Below are positions 29,445-37,555 of a stretch of 64,000 nucleotides of DNA, in pieces. Made by a program: the position numbers and the translations under genes. Source of the DNA: an uncultured Dorea sp. (GTDB lineage: Bacteria > Bacillota > Clostridia > Lachnospirales > Lachnospiraceae); contig CAKRCL010000001.1 in the NCBI GenBank assembly GCA_934307335.1, positions 1-64,000 on the forward strand, given 5' to 3'. A model generated the notes under the pieces. That model did not search any database, was not told where the DNA came from, and saw nothing but the letters and a program-made list of their open reading frames with translations. Position 1 is the stretch's first letter. Every line of letters begins with the position of its first letter.

Positions 29445-29479
29445 CAGGCGGTGTGGTAGTATTCATACCGCCTGTTTTT
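29445..29479 (+). terminator. Terminator after copA
   Basis: Eleven-bp stem CAGGCGGTGTG / CATACCGCCTG with one G-U pair, loop GTAGTATT, then TTTTT. Confidence 0.88.
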
Positions 29480-29491
29480 ATATAATTATGC

Positions 29492-29519
29492 TTGAAGTAA
29501 CAGAAAACTATGTTATACT
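29492..29519 (+). promoter_or_regulatory. Promoter of the Uma2-family gene
   Basis: TTGAAG, 16-bp spacer, TATACT, about 70 bp before the start codon. Confidence 0.55.
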
Positions 29520-29591
29520 ATATATAACAAATGGAGATACGCTTAGAAATTATATGTGAATATAAATGAAAAAGGACGGTGAGATCTTGTT

Positions 29592-30149
29592 ATGCCAATG
29601 TTGAAAGATGATTACCAGAAGACAGAAAAGATTAATGGTGTAATTTATAATATGTCTCCGGCAGCCAATTTCAGACATGGAATTGTAAATGGAAACATTT
29701 ATGGAAAAGTGAGAGAAGGATTAAAGGACAGTTTATGTCTTGTATTTATGGAAAACCTGGATTATAAATATCACCCGGAGGTAAACGATGACTATGTTGT
29801 ACCTGATATTATGCTTGTCTGTGATCGGAAAGGTCTGAAACATAGTGCATATCATGGAACACCAAAGTTTATTGTAGAGACATTGAGCCCGGCGACAGCA
29901 CTTAGAGACAAGACGGAGAAGAAAGAGATTTATGAGCAGGCAGGAGTAAGTGAATATTGGATTGTCTCACCAAGGGAGCATGCAGTAGAGATATATTATC
30001 TTGAAGAAGGAAAATATAAATTAGTGTACAGTTATATTCTTCAGGAGGATAAGGACGAAAAAGATTATAATGCCGATACGATTATTACCTTGCGGGAGTT
30101 CCCGCATATAGCAATGACATTGGGAGAGATTTTTGATAAGGTAGATTAA
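29592..30149 (+). CDS. Uma2-family (DUF820) PD-(D/E)XK nuclease-fold protein
   Basis: A 185-residue soluble protein of the Uma2 family. The conserved core reads DYVVPDIMLVCDRKG followed by GTPKFIVETLSPATALRDKTEKKEIYEQAGVSEYWIV, giving the Asp...Glu-x... pattern of the nuclease-like fold. Biological function of the family is not established; members are often found near mobile DNA. It is monocistronic here, between copA and a cell-wall carboxypeptidase. Confidence 0.85.
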   Translation: MPMLKDDYQKTEKINGVIYNMSPAANFRHGIVNGNIYGKVREGLKDSLCLVFMENLDYKYHPEVNDDYVVPDIMLVCDRKGLKHSAYHGTPKFIVETLSPATALRDKTEKKEIYEQAGVSEYWIVSPREHAVEIYYLEEGKYKLVYSYILQEDKDEKDYNADTIITLREFPHIAMTLGEIFDKVD

Positions 30150-30216
30150 AAATGAAGTTATAAAACAATCCTTCCATCATATATTTACTACAAAAGTATG
30201 TGTTGGAGCATGGATT

Positions 30217-31500
30217 GTGAAAAAGTTTCTAGTGTGGTTATTCTGCTTGGTTCTACTGACACAGCCAGTTTTTGCGCAGCCTGAAAATCTGATCATTCTA
30301 AATACGAATACGGGACTGGATACAGATGCAGACACGGACGACGGGCAAAGTGCCGGGACAGAGCAGAATTCATCGAATACAACAGAAAATACAGATAATA
30401 CGAATACGCAGCAGACGGAAAATGTGGACATATCCGCACCGTCTGCTCTTTTAATGGAAGCATCTACAGGACAGGTAATTTATGAAAAAGATGCAGATTC
30501 CAAGAGACCGCCGGCAAGTGTCACAAAAATCATGACACTGTTATTGATTTTTGATGCCTTACATGATGGAAAGATACATTTAGAGGACGAGGTGACAACG
30601 TCGGAATATGCGGCTTCTATGGGTGGCTCCCAGGTGTTCCTGGAACCTGGGGAGGTACAGACAGTAGAGACACTGATAAAATGTATTTCCGTAGCCAGTG
30701 CCAACGATGCGTGTGTGTGCATGGCCGAGTATATTTGTGGAAACGAACAGGAATTCGTGAACCGGATGAATGAGCGGGCGAAAGGCCTTGACATGGAGAA
30801 TACGCATTTTGTCAACTGTAACGGACTGGATGCGGATGGACATGTGACGACAGCCAGGGACATTGCGCTTATGTCCAGAGAGCTGATCAATACATATCCG
30901 CAGATTTTCGATTATTGTAATATCTGGATGGAAGATATTACGCATACGACGAAAAAAGGCTCTACGCAGTTTGGTCTTACGAATACAAACAAAATGATCC
31001 GGCAATATGAGTATGCGACTGGATTAAAAACGGGTTCGACCAGTCAGGCAAAGTTCTGTATTTCAGCGACAGCAAGAAAAGATAATACAGATATGATTGC
31101 TGTAATTATGGGAGCGGACGATAGTAAAGCCAGAATGCGAGACGCGATTGGCTTGTTGAATTATGGATTTGGAAAATGTCAGAAATATCAGGAAAAACAG
31201 ATAAAAAAAATACCGGATGTGCCTGTAAATCATGGTGTAGAGAAAGAGGTTGGTGCCGCACAACTAGAAGCTTTTTCTTATGTAGATGTAACAGGTGCAG
31301 ATTTGACTACTATAAAGAGAAAAGTGAAATTAAAAGCAAATGTGACAGCTCCGGTCAGACAGGGGGATAAAGTAGGAGAGTTGATTTATTCATTAGATGG
31401 AAAAGAGATTGGCAAAATAGATATTTTAGCAACGGAAGATGTAGAAGAAATCAGCTACGGCAGTGCAATGAAAGAAGTTGTCCGTGGATGGATGTTATAA
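30217..31500 (+). CDS. D-alanyl-D-alanine carboxypeptidase (DacF-like, S11)
   Basis: Secreted or membrane-attached penicillin-binding carboxypeptidase trimming peptidoglycan pentapeptides. It starts with GTG, followed by a signal peptide (KKFLVWLFCLVLLTQPVFAQ). An Asn/Thr/Asp-rich linker (residues about 30-70) precedes the catalytic domain: SxxK as SVTK, SxN as SAN, and KTG. The C-terminal S11-associated beta domain is present. A paralog lies at 42,686. DacF-type enzymes can act in sporulation or vegetative growth; which applies here is not clear. Confidence 0.92.
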   Translation: MKKFLVWLFCLVLLTQPVFAQPENLIILNTNTGLDTDADTDDGQSAGTEQNSSNTTENTDNTNTQQTENVDISAPSALLMEASTGQVIYEKDADSKRPPASVTKIMTLLLIFDALHDGKIHLEDEVTTSEYAASMGGSQVFLEPGEVQTVETLIKCISVASANDACVCMAEYICGNEQEFVNRMNERAKGLDMENTHFVNCNGLDADGHVTTARDIALMSRELINTYPQIFDYCNIWMEDITHTTKKGSTQFGLTNTNKMIRQYEYATGLKTGSTSQAKFCISATARKDNTDMIAVIMGADDSKARMRDAIGLLNYGFGKCQKYQEKQIKKIPDVPVNHGVEKEVGAAQLEAFSYVDVTGADLTTIKRKVKLKANVTAPVRQGDKVGELIYSLDGKEIGKIDILATEDVEEISYGSAMKEVVRGWML

Positions 31501-31676
31501 TAAATAAAAGCAACATTTTTTATTCGATTAAGAGAGCTTAGAAATTTTTATAATAAGACAAGAAGTTTGGGTAGTATGTCTTGGATTTTTGTGAATGTGT
31601 GAGAATGGAACAGTATTGGACTTGAAAAATAAATTTTGATGTAAAATACATATGAAATATTTGGAATTAAAAATAT

Positions 31677-31753
31677 AAAAAGTCCACTTGGGGACGGCAA
31701 ACATACGTAACTGATGGCAGTAAGGTATAGAATGCATCTCAAGTGGACTTTTT
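31677..31753. terminator. Bidirectional terminator with a 49-base loop
   Basis: Perfect 14-bp arms AAAAAGTCCACTTG (31677-31690) and CAAGTGGACTTTTT (31740-31753). It separates the convergent carboxypeptidase (+) and SDR (-) genes and gives a T-run on both strands. The 49-base loop is long for a simple terminator. The remaining intergenic bases 31501-31676 are AT-rich with no frame I would call. Confidence 0.7.
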
Positions 31754-31770
31754 AGGTGATTATTTAAAAT

Positions 31771-32754
31771 TTACCAGCCATATGTCTTTCCAGGGGCAGC
31801 GTAGTCAGGACCGGTCAGATCTGTTTTGACTTTTTCTTTCAGAACATCGACGTCCCAAGGATTTCCGTCATTAAAGAGCATAGGTCCGCATTGCGGGTAG
31901 GAGTACATCTTTACTTTTCCGGCCGAAGTAATCGAGAAAATGGAACCGTTAATATAAGCACCATCTTCTTCACACAAAACGGTAACAAATGGAGCCATAT
32001 TTGCAGGATCGCCATGGTCGGCGGCTACGGAAGCTAATACTTTAGGATTCGGGGCATGTCCGGCAGCTGAGATTTCACGAATCAGTTTATTGTATTCAAC
32101 CGCATGAGCAGGTGATGCACCTTGTGGACAGATACAGTTGACCGTAATACCGAATTGGTCTAATTCTTTTGAAGTTGCATAGGTAAGTCCGACCATACCA
32201 GCAGTAGAGCAGGAATATCCGGAATTACCCGCAAGACCTACCCAGGCATCGCTTGCAATATTAATGATTCGGCCAAATCCCTGTTCTTTCATATATGGAA
32301 ATGCGAAATGCATAAGAGCAATGGCAGCTTTTGTCCGCTCGGTATTGAAGTGATCCCAGTTTTCTTCTGTCATAGCTTCTACAGAACCAGTGCCGGTTCC
32401 AGCGGCGTTATTGACGATGATATCAATATGTCCCCATTCCCTGATGGCGGTTTCAATCATTTCTTTTGCTGTATTCCAGTCGGAGCAGTCTCCATAAAAT
32501 GGAATGGCTTCCCCGCCCTCTTCTTTAATGAGTGCAGCGGTAGTTTCCGCATCACCTTTTAGCTTGCATAATTCATTCCAGTCTTCTTCCGGCATATCCT
32601 CTTTGCGGAATGTGGAAGCACTGAGTCCGTTTGGTTTCCGATTGTTTGTAATGACTTTTGCGCCTTCGAGGGCTAAACCAACAGCCAGACCTTTTCCGAT
32701 TCCTTGTCCGGAACCTGTAACAATTGCAACTTTTCCTTCCAAATGTTTTTTCAT
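31771..32754 (-). CDS. Short-chain dehydrogenase/reductase with Thr in place of the YxxxK lysine
   Basis: A 327-residue classical-fold SDR. The cofactor motif TGSGQGIG (residues 13-20) and NNAAG (115-119) are intact, and Ser 168 is a candidate for the catalytic serine. The active-site segment is Y180-S-C-S-T184, where the canonical YxxxK lysine should be; the codon is ACT (minus strand, 32203-32205), so this is a real substitution. About 60 C-terminal residues extend beyond the usual fold (NDGNPWDVDVLKEK...). It is the second gene of a minus-strand operon, 39 bp after the PheRS-like gene. Substrate unknown; it may be a non-canonical oxidoreductase or a pseudo-enzyme. Confidence 0.88.
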   Translation of the reverse strand: MKKHLEGKVAIVTGSGQGIGKGLAVGLALEGAKVITNNRKPNGLSASTFRKEDMPEEDWNELCKLKGDAETTAALIKEEGGEAIPFYGDCSDWNTAKEMIETAIREWGHIDIIVNNAAGTGTGSVEAMTEENWDHFNTERTKAAIALMHFAFPYMKEQGFGRIINIASDAWVGLAGNSGYSCSTAGMVGLTYATSKELDQFGITVNCICPQGASPAHAVEYNKLIREISAAGHAPNPKVLASVAADHGDPANMAPFVTVLCEEDGAYINGSIFSITSAGKVKMYSYPQCGPMLFNDGNPWDVDVLKEKVKTDLTGPDYAAPGKTYGW

Positions 32755-32793
32755 AGAATAAACTCCTTTCGATTCATTGATCCGTATTCATTT

Positions 32794-34104
32794 TTATCTT
32801 AATTCCGGAGGAATGAAATTAAATTCTTCCTCGTGTTTCTTTTCAATCGCATTTAACTCCAGATTTGCCATGAAACAGTGGACATGGATGTCGTGATTTT
32901 TTTCTGCAATATCACTGATACCGCCGAAATTGCTTTCCAGATAGTGGAGCTTTTCATCGAGAATAAGCCATGTATCACTTGTGTCGTAAGCAATTGCCAT
33001 ATCCGTAGAAAAGAAGAAATGATTCTGTACTCCAAGGTCAGTAAAGAGATGATCTACCTCTTCTTTAAAAGATTTCGAGCAGACTTCATTTCCATAGCAG
33101 CCAAGAGAGACTGTTATCTTTTCGACAGGGGCATTTCCATTTTTACCTGGAAGGAAAATGTGTGCGATATCGTATATTTTTACAGCTTCGCTTCCAGAGG
33201 CATAGCAGATAGAAAGGGCATCTTCTAATGCCGGAGTCAACACAGTAGGAATGGATGCATGCATTTCAGAACAATCCGCAATAGGGATTCCTTTATTATT
33301 GGCGTCCCAGCTTTCCTGAATCATATTCATTTTCCGGTAACAATTTTCCGGATAAATTTTTTTTGAAATAAACCGGTGGTATCCATAAGATCTCAGCAGA
33401 TTATCTACTTTACAGGCAAAATTATTTCCAACGGCTGCGGTCATATCAGAAAGTGTGGTTAAATTTTCAAATTTATTATTATATAATGCAGCACGGTCTT
33501 GATAGCCGAAGATATGCATGGCAATGGTATCTAAATCCAACGCGAATATCCAGGTGCCGATGTCCGGCGCATCTGTATTTAACAGGGCTCTGGCAAGCCA
33601 TGTCGCAGGGCTGGTACAGCCGATAATGAAAGAATCTGAACCATTTATGGTCACTTTAATATCGTAACTGTTTTTATTTTTCTCAAGTTCGCAGGATGCT
33701 GTAATTCCATATGTAGAGTTGACAATATTTTTCCATAAATATAAATAGTCTTTGAAAGTAATCCCTTTGTCTGCATAAATTCCTTCGATTCGCAGATGGG
33801 CAGGCAGATCTTTATCGGAGTTATCAAAAATATTTCCACAACAAATACATCTGACAGGAAGAGTACCGCGTAAATGATTTAAATGTGTAGAAATTTGTTC
33901 GGGACGGAGCATATAAGCTCCGTTGTCCAGTAATAAAGGCTCAACAGAGAATTCTTCTGTTTCGGAAAAACAGGCAACCTCTTTTTCTGTAGATACAAGT
34001 TCAGGAGCCTCTCCATTATCGAGAAGCGTAAAACCATTTAAAAGAAACCCCTTCTTAAAAGAATCTGCAACTGAGTAAAGAGGGTGTTTGGTAATTGAAT
34101 TCAT
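32794..34104 (-). CDS. Single-chain PheS/PheT-like phenylalanyl-tRNA synthetase paralog with degenerate ATP motifs
   Basis: I read this 436-residue protein as a PheS catalytic-core homolog (about 6-215) joined to a PheT C-terminal-core homolog (about 232-425). Evidence: HPL...V near the start, PVRCICCGNIF...LRIEGIYADKGITFKDY aligning with PheS motif 2 (VKIICPG...QIEGLVVDKNIS), and WIFALDLDTIAMHIFGYQD aligning with motif 3 (GMGVERIAMLKYGIDD); then RSYGYHRFISKK, PALEDALSICYASGSEAVKIYDIAHIF and a terminal LNAI as in PheT. The motif 2 and motif 3 arginines are missing (residues 92-95 IFDN; 191-195 LDTIA), as are anticodon and editing domains. So tRNA charging is unlikely. The start ATG 34104 has GAGGTGA nine bases upstream; a GTG at 34116 overlaps that site. 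Confidence 0.75.
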   Translation of the reverse strand: MNSITKHPLYSVADSFKKGFLLNGFTLLDNGEAPELVSTEKEVACFSETEEFSVEPLLLDNGAYMLRPEQISTHLNHLRGTLPVRCICCGNIFDNSDKDLPAHLRIEGIYADKGITFKDYLYLWKNIVNSTYGITASCELEKNKNSYDIKVTINGSDSFIIGCTSPATWLARALLNTDAPDIGTWIFALDLDTIAMHIFGYQDRAALYNNKFENLTTLSDMTAAVGNNFACKVDNLLRSYGYHRFISKKIYPENCYRKMNMIQESWDANNKGIPIADCSEMHASIPTVLTPALEDALSICYASGSEAVKIYDIAHIFLPGKNGNAPVEKITVSLGCYGNEVCSKSFKEEVDHLFTDLGVQNHFFFSTDMAIAYDTSDTWLILDEKLHYLESNFGGISDIAEKNHDIHVHCFMANLELNAIEKKHEEEFNFIPPELR

Positions 34105-34134
34105 AAATATATTCACCTCACGTTAATATTTGGA

Positions 34135-34163
34135 TTGACAGTAAATGTGGATGGCATTATAAA
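34135..34163 (+). promoter_or_regulatory. Additional plus-strand promoter-like sequence in the divergent region
   Basis: TTGACA (34135-34140), 17-bp spacer, TATAAA (34158-34163). If active it would give the reductase mRNA a leader of about 180 bases running through both operators. Confidence 0.4.
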
Positions 34164-34194
34164 TTGTATTTTTTTAAGTACATAAATTAATTAT

Positions 34195-34223
34195 AATTTA
34201 ATTCAATAAATTGAATATGTCAA
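34195..34223 (-). promoter_or_regulatory. Minus-strand promoter of the PheRS-like/SDR operon with operator 1 in its spacer
   Basis: Read on the minus strand: TTGACA (34223-34218), 17-bp spacer, TAAATT (34200-34195). The palindrome ATTCAAT-AA-ATTGAAT (34201-34216) occupies the spacer almost exactly, a typical repressor position. Confidence 0.6.
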
Positions 34224-34271
34224 TGATAAATGTAAAGAAAATTCTAAAAATAGAAAATAATTATAATATAA

Positions 34272-34309
34272 ATTCAATATATTGACTTTTGTGACGGCGG
34301 ATGTATAAT
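34272..34309 (+). promoter_or_regulatory. Promoter of the enoate-reductase-type gene with operator 2 over its -35
   Basis: TTGACT (34282-34287), 16-bp spacer, TATAAT (34304-34309). A second copy of the palindrome, ATTCAAT-AT-ATTGACT (34272-34287), covers the -35 box. Two matching operators, one per divergent promoter, indicate shared control. Confidence 0.75.
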
Positions 34310-34346
34310 AAAATTGGATGGCATGTGAAAAGGAGGTTCTTTTCAG

Positions 34347-36359
34347 ATGAAAAAAGATTATATGTTCCCATTGCTTATGAAGCCGGGGAAAATGGGAACG
34401 CTTGAACTGGATAATCGAATTATTATGGCGCCTATGGGCTCCCTGAATGGTGGAGTAGATGGATATGTGACGGACCGTGGACTACAGTTTTATAAGGATA
34501 TCGCACAGGGCGGAGTCAGTATGATGGTTGTTGAATGTACAGCAATTGATGATGACCTGAGTATCGGGGAAGACAATCTGATGCGTATGACAGATAATTC
34601 CCATATTACAGGACATGCAAGACTTGTCTCTATTTTACATGATTATGGAGTAAAAGCAGTTTTGCAGTTGTGTCATATCGGACAACAGATTTCACTGGCA
34701 GATAAAAAGGATTCGCTTGGACCGTCAACAATAATTGAAATGCAGGGAGGAATTCAGCCGTTTCCGATTCGCGGTATGACAAAAGCGGAAATAAAAGAAT
34801 GTGAAGAAAATTTTGGCAAGGCAGCGTGGCGTGCCAAGATGGCCGGTTATGATGCTGTTGAGATTCATGGTGCAATCGGACATCTGATCAATATGTTCTG
34901 TTCACCGGCATATAATAAGCGGACAGATGAATATGGCGGAAGCCCGGAGAACAGAGTTCGGTTCTTTAAAGAGATTGTAGAGGCCTGTCAGGAAAAATGT
35001 GGGAAAACTTATCCGATTATTGTCCGGGTATGCGGGGATGAATTTGACGGCGAAGGTGGTCTTACTTTAAAAGAGAGTATTGAACAGGCCAAAATACTTG
35101 AGAGTTTGAAACCGGCTGCTTTGCATCTTGTGGCAGGTTCCAATAACAATGTGCGCACGATTAATTTCCAGTATGACAAGCGCGGAGATTACATAGAGAC
35201 AGCAAAAGCATTTAAAGAGGCAGGAATCAAATTACCGATTATATTAGACGGTGGATTTTCCACTCCGGATCTTGCAGAAAAGGCATTGCAGGAGGGAGTC
35301 TGTGATTTTATTGGAATCGGGCGTCCAATTTTGGCAGATCCGTGTTATGCAAAAAAGGTCAAAGAAAACCGTCCGGAGGATATTACACCGTGTATCCGGT
35401 GCTGTATGGGCTGTGTTGGAACCATTGCAAAATTTAATGCAGCGGTGGGACTTCGCTGTTCCGTGAATCCACAATGTAACATGGGAGGATTCCGCGACTT
35501 AAATCCGATTGAATACAAAAAGAATGTATGTGTAGTCGGAGGAGGCCCGGCAGGTATGGAAGCGGCTCTTATACTGGATAAGCGTGGACATAATGTCACA
35601 CTGTATGAGAAACGCCGTCTTGGCGGAACTATGAACGAGGCTGCATTTGATGAAAAATTAAAAGGTGATATACGGATTCTGATTCATTATTATGAAGAAC
35701 AGCTTCGAAAATCGAGTGTGAAAGTCATTGAAAAAGAGGCTGGAAAAGAAGAGATTCTGGCTGGAAACTATGATGCAGTCGTGCTGGCGACCGGTGCGCC
35801 TGCGATTGATGTGAAAGTAAAAGGTGTTGAGAAAAATCCAAATGTTATGACAGTTTTTGACTATGCATCGCGGGCAGAAACAATCGAACTGGGGGATCAT
35901 GTTCTGATTGTCGGAGGGTGTTTTATGAACCTGGAGATGGCATATGGACTTGCCTTAAAAGGAAAACATGTAACCATTTCGTCCAGAAGAGGAAAAGGCA
36001 TGATGGGAATTATGGAGTTGGGCGATGACAACAGTTCACCGGGACAACAGCGTTTGAAGATTCTTATGAACGAACAGAAAGATAAGATTGAGTGGCTGCT
36101 CGGTAAAAATCTGGTTGAAATTAATGAAAAAGGTGCAATTCTTCAAGATGTAAAAACAAAAGAAAAATGTCAGGTGGAATGTGATAATCTGATTGTCTGC
36201 AGAGGATATCACGGAAGACCGAAACTTTATGATGAGATATATGATGAAGTCGAGGATGTGTACATGGCAGGAGATGCAGTGATGAAACTGCGCTGTACGG
36301 ATAAACGAGTCATAGGAAATGCAATCGAAGACGGATTCGGAGTCGGAAACAGAATATAG
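34347..36359 (+). CDS. Enoate reductase/2,4-dienoyl-CoA reductase-type FMN-FAD-[4Fe-4S] enzyme with altered active site
   Basis: Three-part NAD(P)H-dependent C=C reductase of the family that includes 2-enoate reductase, FadH and BaiCD/BaiH. An N-terminal OYE-like FMN barrel (RIIMAPMGS at the start), a Cys cluster CIRCCMGC...C near residues 350-375 for [4Fe-4S], and a C-terminal FAD/NAD domain (VVGGGPAGMEAALILDKRG) make 670 residues, the normal length. The usual barrel motif HGAHGYL reads HGAIGHL (His 174, Ile 177, His 179): the second His and the proton-donating Tyr are replaced. AAGGAGGT precedes the ATG. It is divergent from the SDR/PheRS-like operon. Substrate cannot be inferred; an aromatic or alicyclic enoate is one possibility. 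Confidence 0.87.
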   Translation: MKKDYMFPLLMKPGKMGTLELDNRIIMAPMGSLNGGVDGYVTDRGLQFYKDIAQGGVSMMVVECTAIDDDLSIGEDNLMRMTDNSHITGHARLVSILHDYGVKAVLQLCHIGQQISLADKKDSLGPSTIIEMQGGIQPFPIRGMTKAEIKECEENFGKAAWRAKMAGYDAVEIHGAIGHLINMFCSPAYNKRTDEYGGSPENRVRFFKEIVEACQEKCGKTYPIIVRVCGDEFDGEGGLTLKESIEQAKILESLKPAALHLVAGSNNNVRTINFQYDKRGDYIETAKAFKEAGIKLPIILDGGFSTPDLAEKALQEGVCDFIGIGRPILADPCYAKKVKENRPEDITPCIRCCMGCVGTIAKFNAAVGLRCSVNPQCNMGGFRDLNPIEYKKNVCVVGGGPAGMEAALILDKRGHNVTLYEKRRLGGTMNEAAFDEKLKGDIRILIHYYEEQLRKSSVKVIEKEAGKEEILAGNYDAVVLATGAPAIDVKVKGVEKNPNVMTVFDYASRAETIELGDHVLIVGGCFMNLEMAYGLALKGKHVTISSRRGKGMMGIMELGDDNSSPGQQRLKILMNEQKDKIEWLLGKNLVEINEKGAILQDVKTKEKCQVECDNLIVCRGYHGRPKLYDEIYDEVEDVYMAGDAVMKLRCTDKRVIGNAIEDGFGVGNRI

Positions 36360-36401
36360 TTATGGCAAGCTGAAAATGTAATATTTTCCTGTTCAACAAA
36401 T

Positions 36402-36450
36402 AAAAAGTCACAGATATATGAAAGAGAAAAAATATATCTGTGGCTTTTTT
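36402..36450. terminator. Bidirectional terminator between reductase and regulator genes
   Basis: Long stem AAAAAGTCACAGATATAT / ATATATCTGTGGCTTTTTT with one G-U pair; separates convergent genes. Confidence 0.85.
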
Positions 36451-36499
36451 ATACTGTCAGACAGACCTGAGAAAAAGTGGTTGAAAGCACTTTTAAGTC

Positions 36500-37531
36500 T
36501 TAGTATTGTTCCAGTTGTTTTTCGAGGTCAGGGATATTTTTATATTTGTCCAACAGTGCTGTGATTTCAGTTAATAATTCTTTTTTTAAATGAAAACTCA
36601 TATTGCCGAGTTTATAAAAATCAAGATCCAGTATTTTTAAAGTAAAAGCGGGATCCCAATCCAGATTATAGTGCAAGGTGTCCATAGCAGTTACAGAGCC
36701 AAGCTCGCTGTTTTGAACCGCTTCCTGAAGATCAAGTAACTGTTGACTGATCTGGCTGGCTGTGTCTGATGCATATAGCTTTTTCATGTCAAATATAGAT
36801 TCATGCAGTTCCTGTGGTGTTGGAAGAAAACAATTATACACCAGAGGAGTGAGCTTATAGCTTTGCAGAAAGGATACAGTATGGTCCAAAATGACAGTTT
36901 CGATGGAATCATTCATAGCTTTGTCCGGAAAGAGTTCTTCCCGGTAAAGTTGGAAAATAACACGAAACAAATCACTCTGGCAGACAGTTCCAGTACCTTG
37001 ACTTAATAAATCTTCCCACTTTTGTATGTCAAGCACAAAATGAATAAACAAGCTCTTTTTATCGTGATAAGTGCTCTCGATGACTTCATTTTCAGGCAGT
37101 GATTTTAAATACAAAAAATCAACACTTTCATTGATTCGTTCGATAAAATCACGAGGAGTTGTATGAAGTTTGTTTAAACGGTCTGAAATGTCCTCGATGA
37201 GTTGTTCAGGTACAGAAATCAAACGTAAAAAAGCTTCATAGTGGACAAGCCAGACCTGGTGGATCATTTCGTCCGGATCAATAAAAGATGCAAGCATCTG
37301 GATAATAACAGGGAATTTATCATCAAAAAAATCGTCACCCGGAATGATGTAAGACAAAATCTTTGTTAATTCAGGCTCAGGAATTGATTTTATCTGCCAG
37401 CTTTCCAGTTTTGAAATATAGGAAATGCTCTTTCCTATATAAAGTGAAAGATTTTTTGCAGTGATATGATTCTGTGTGCGTAACATTTTGATTAAGGTTG
37501 ATAATTCCTGGGTAACCTGAAATTTTACCAT
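36500..37531 (-). CDS. XRE-type helix-turn-helix regulator with a large C-terminal domain
   Basis: A 343-residue protein whose N-terminus (about 8-65: LIKMLRTQNHITAKNLSLYIGKSISYISKLE) is an XRE/Cro-type helix-turn-helix. The remaining 270 residues are predicted mostly helical and are not a domain I recognise; they could bind a ligand or mediate dimerisation. It lies 24 bp after the aminopeptidase P gene (same strand) and behind AAAGGAGACC. Being next to the divergent reductase locus it is the nearest candidate to bind the two ATTCAAT palindromes there, which is inference. Confidence 0.8.
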   Translation of the reverse strand: MVKFQVTQELSTLIKMLRTQNHITAKNLSLYIGKSISYISKLESWQIKSIPEPELTKILSYIIPGDDFFDDKFPVIIQMLASFIDPDEMIHQVWLVHYEAFLRLISVPEQLIEDISDRLNKLHTTPRDFIERINESVDFLYLKSLPENEVIESTYHDKKSLFIHFVLDIQKWEDLLSQGTGTVCQSDLFRVIFQLYREELFPDKAMNDSIETVILDHTVSFLQSYKLTPLVYNCFLPTPQELHESIFDMKKLYASDTASQISQQLLDLQEAVQNSELGSVTAMDTLHYNLDWDPAFTLKILDLDFYKLGNMSFHLKKELLTEITALLDKYKNIPDLEKQLEQY

Positions 37532-37555
37532 AATTTTGGTCTCCTTTGGTTGTTT

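Noticed and set aside
34347-36359. Calling the reductase BaiCD or BaiH (bile acid 7-dehydroxylation)
   Set aside because: Family-level similarity only. No other bai gene (baiB, baiE, baiF, baiG) is adjacent and the active-site residues differ, so a bile acid assignment is not supported.
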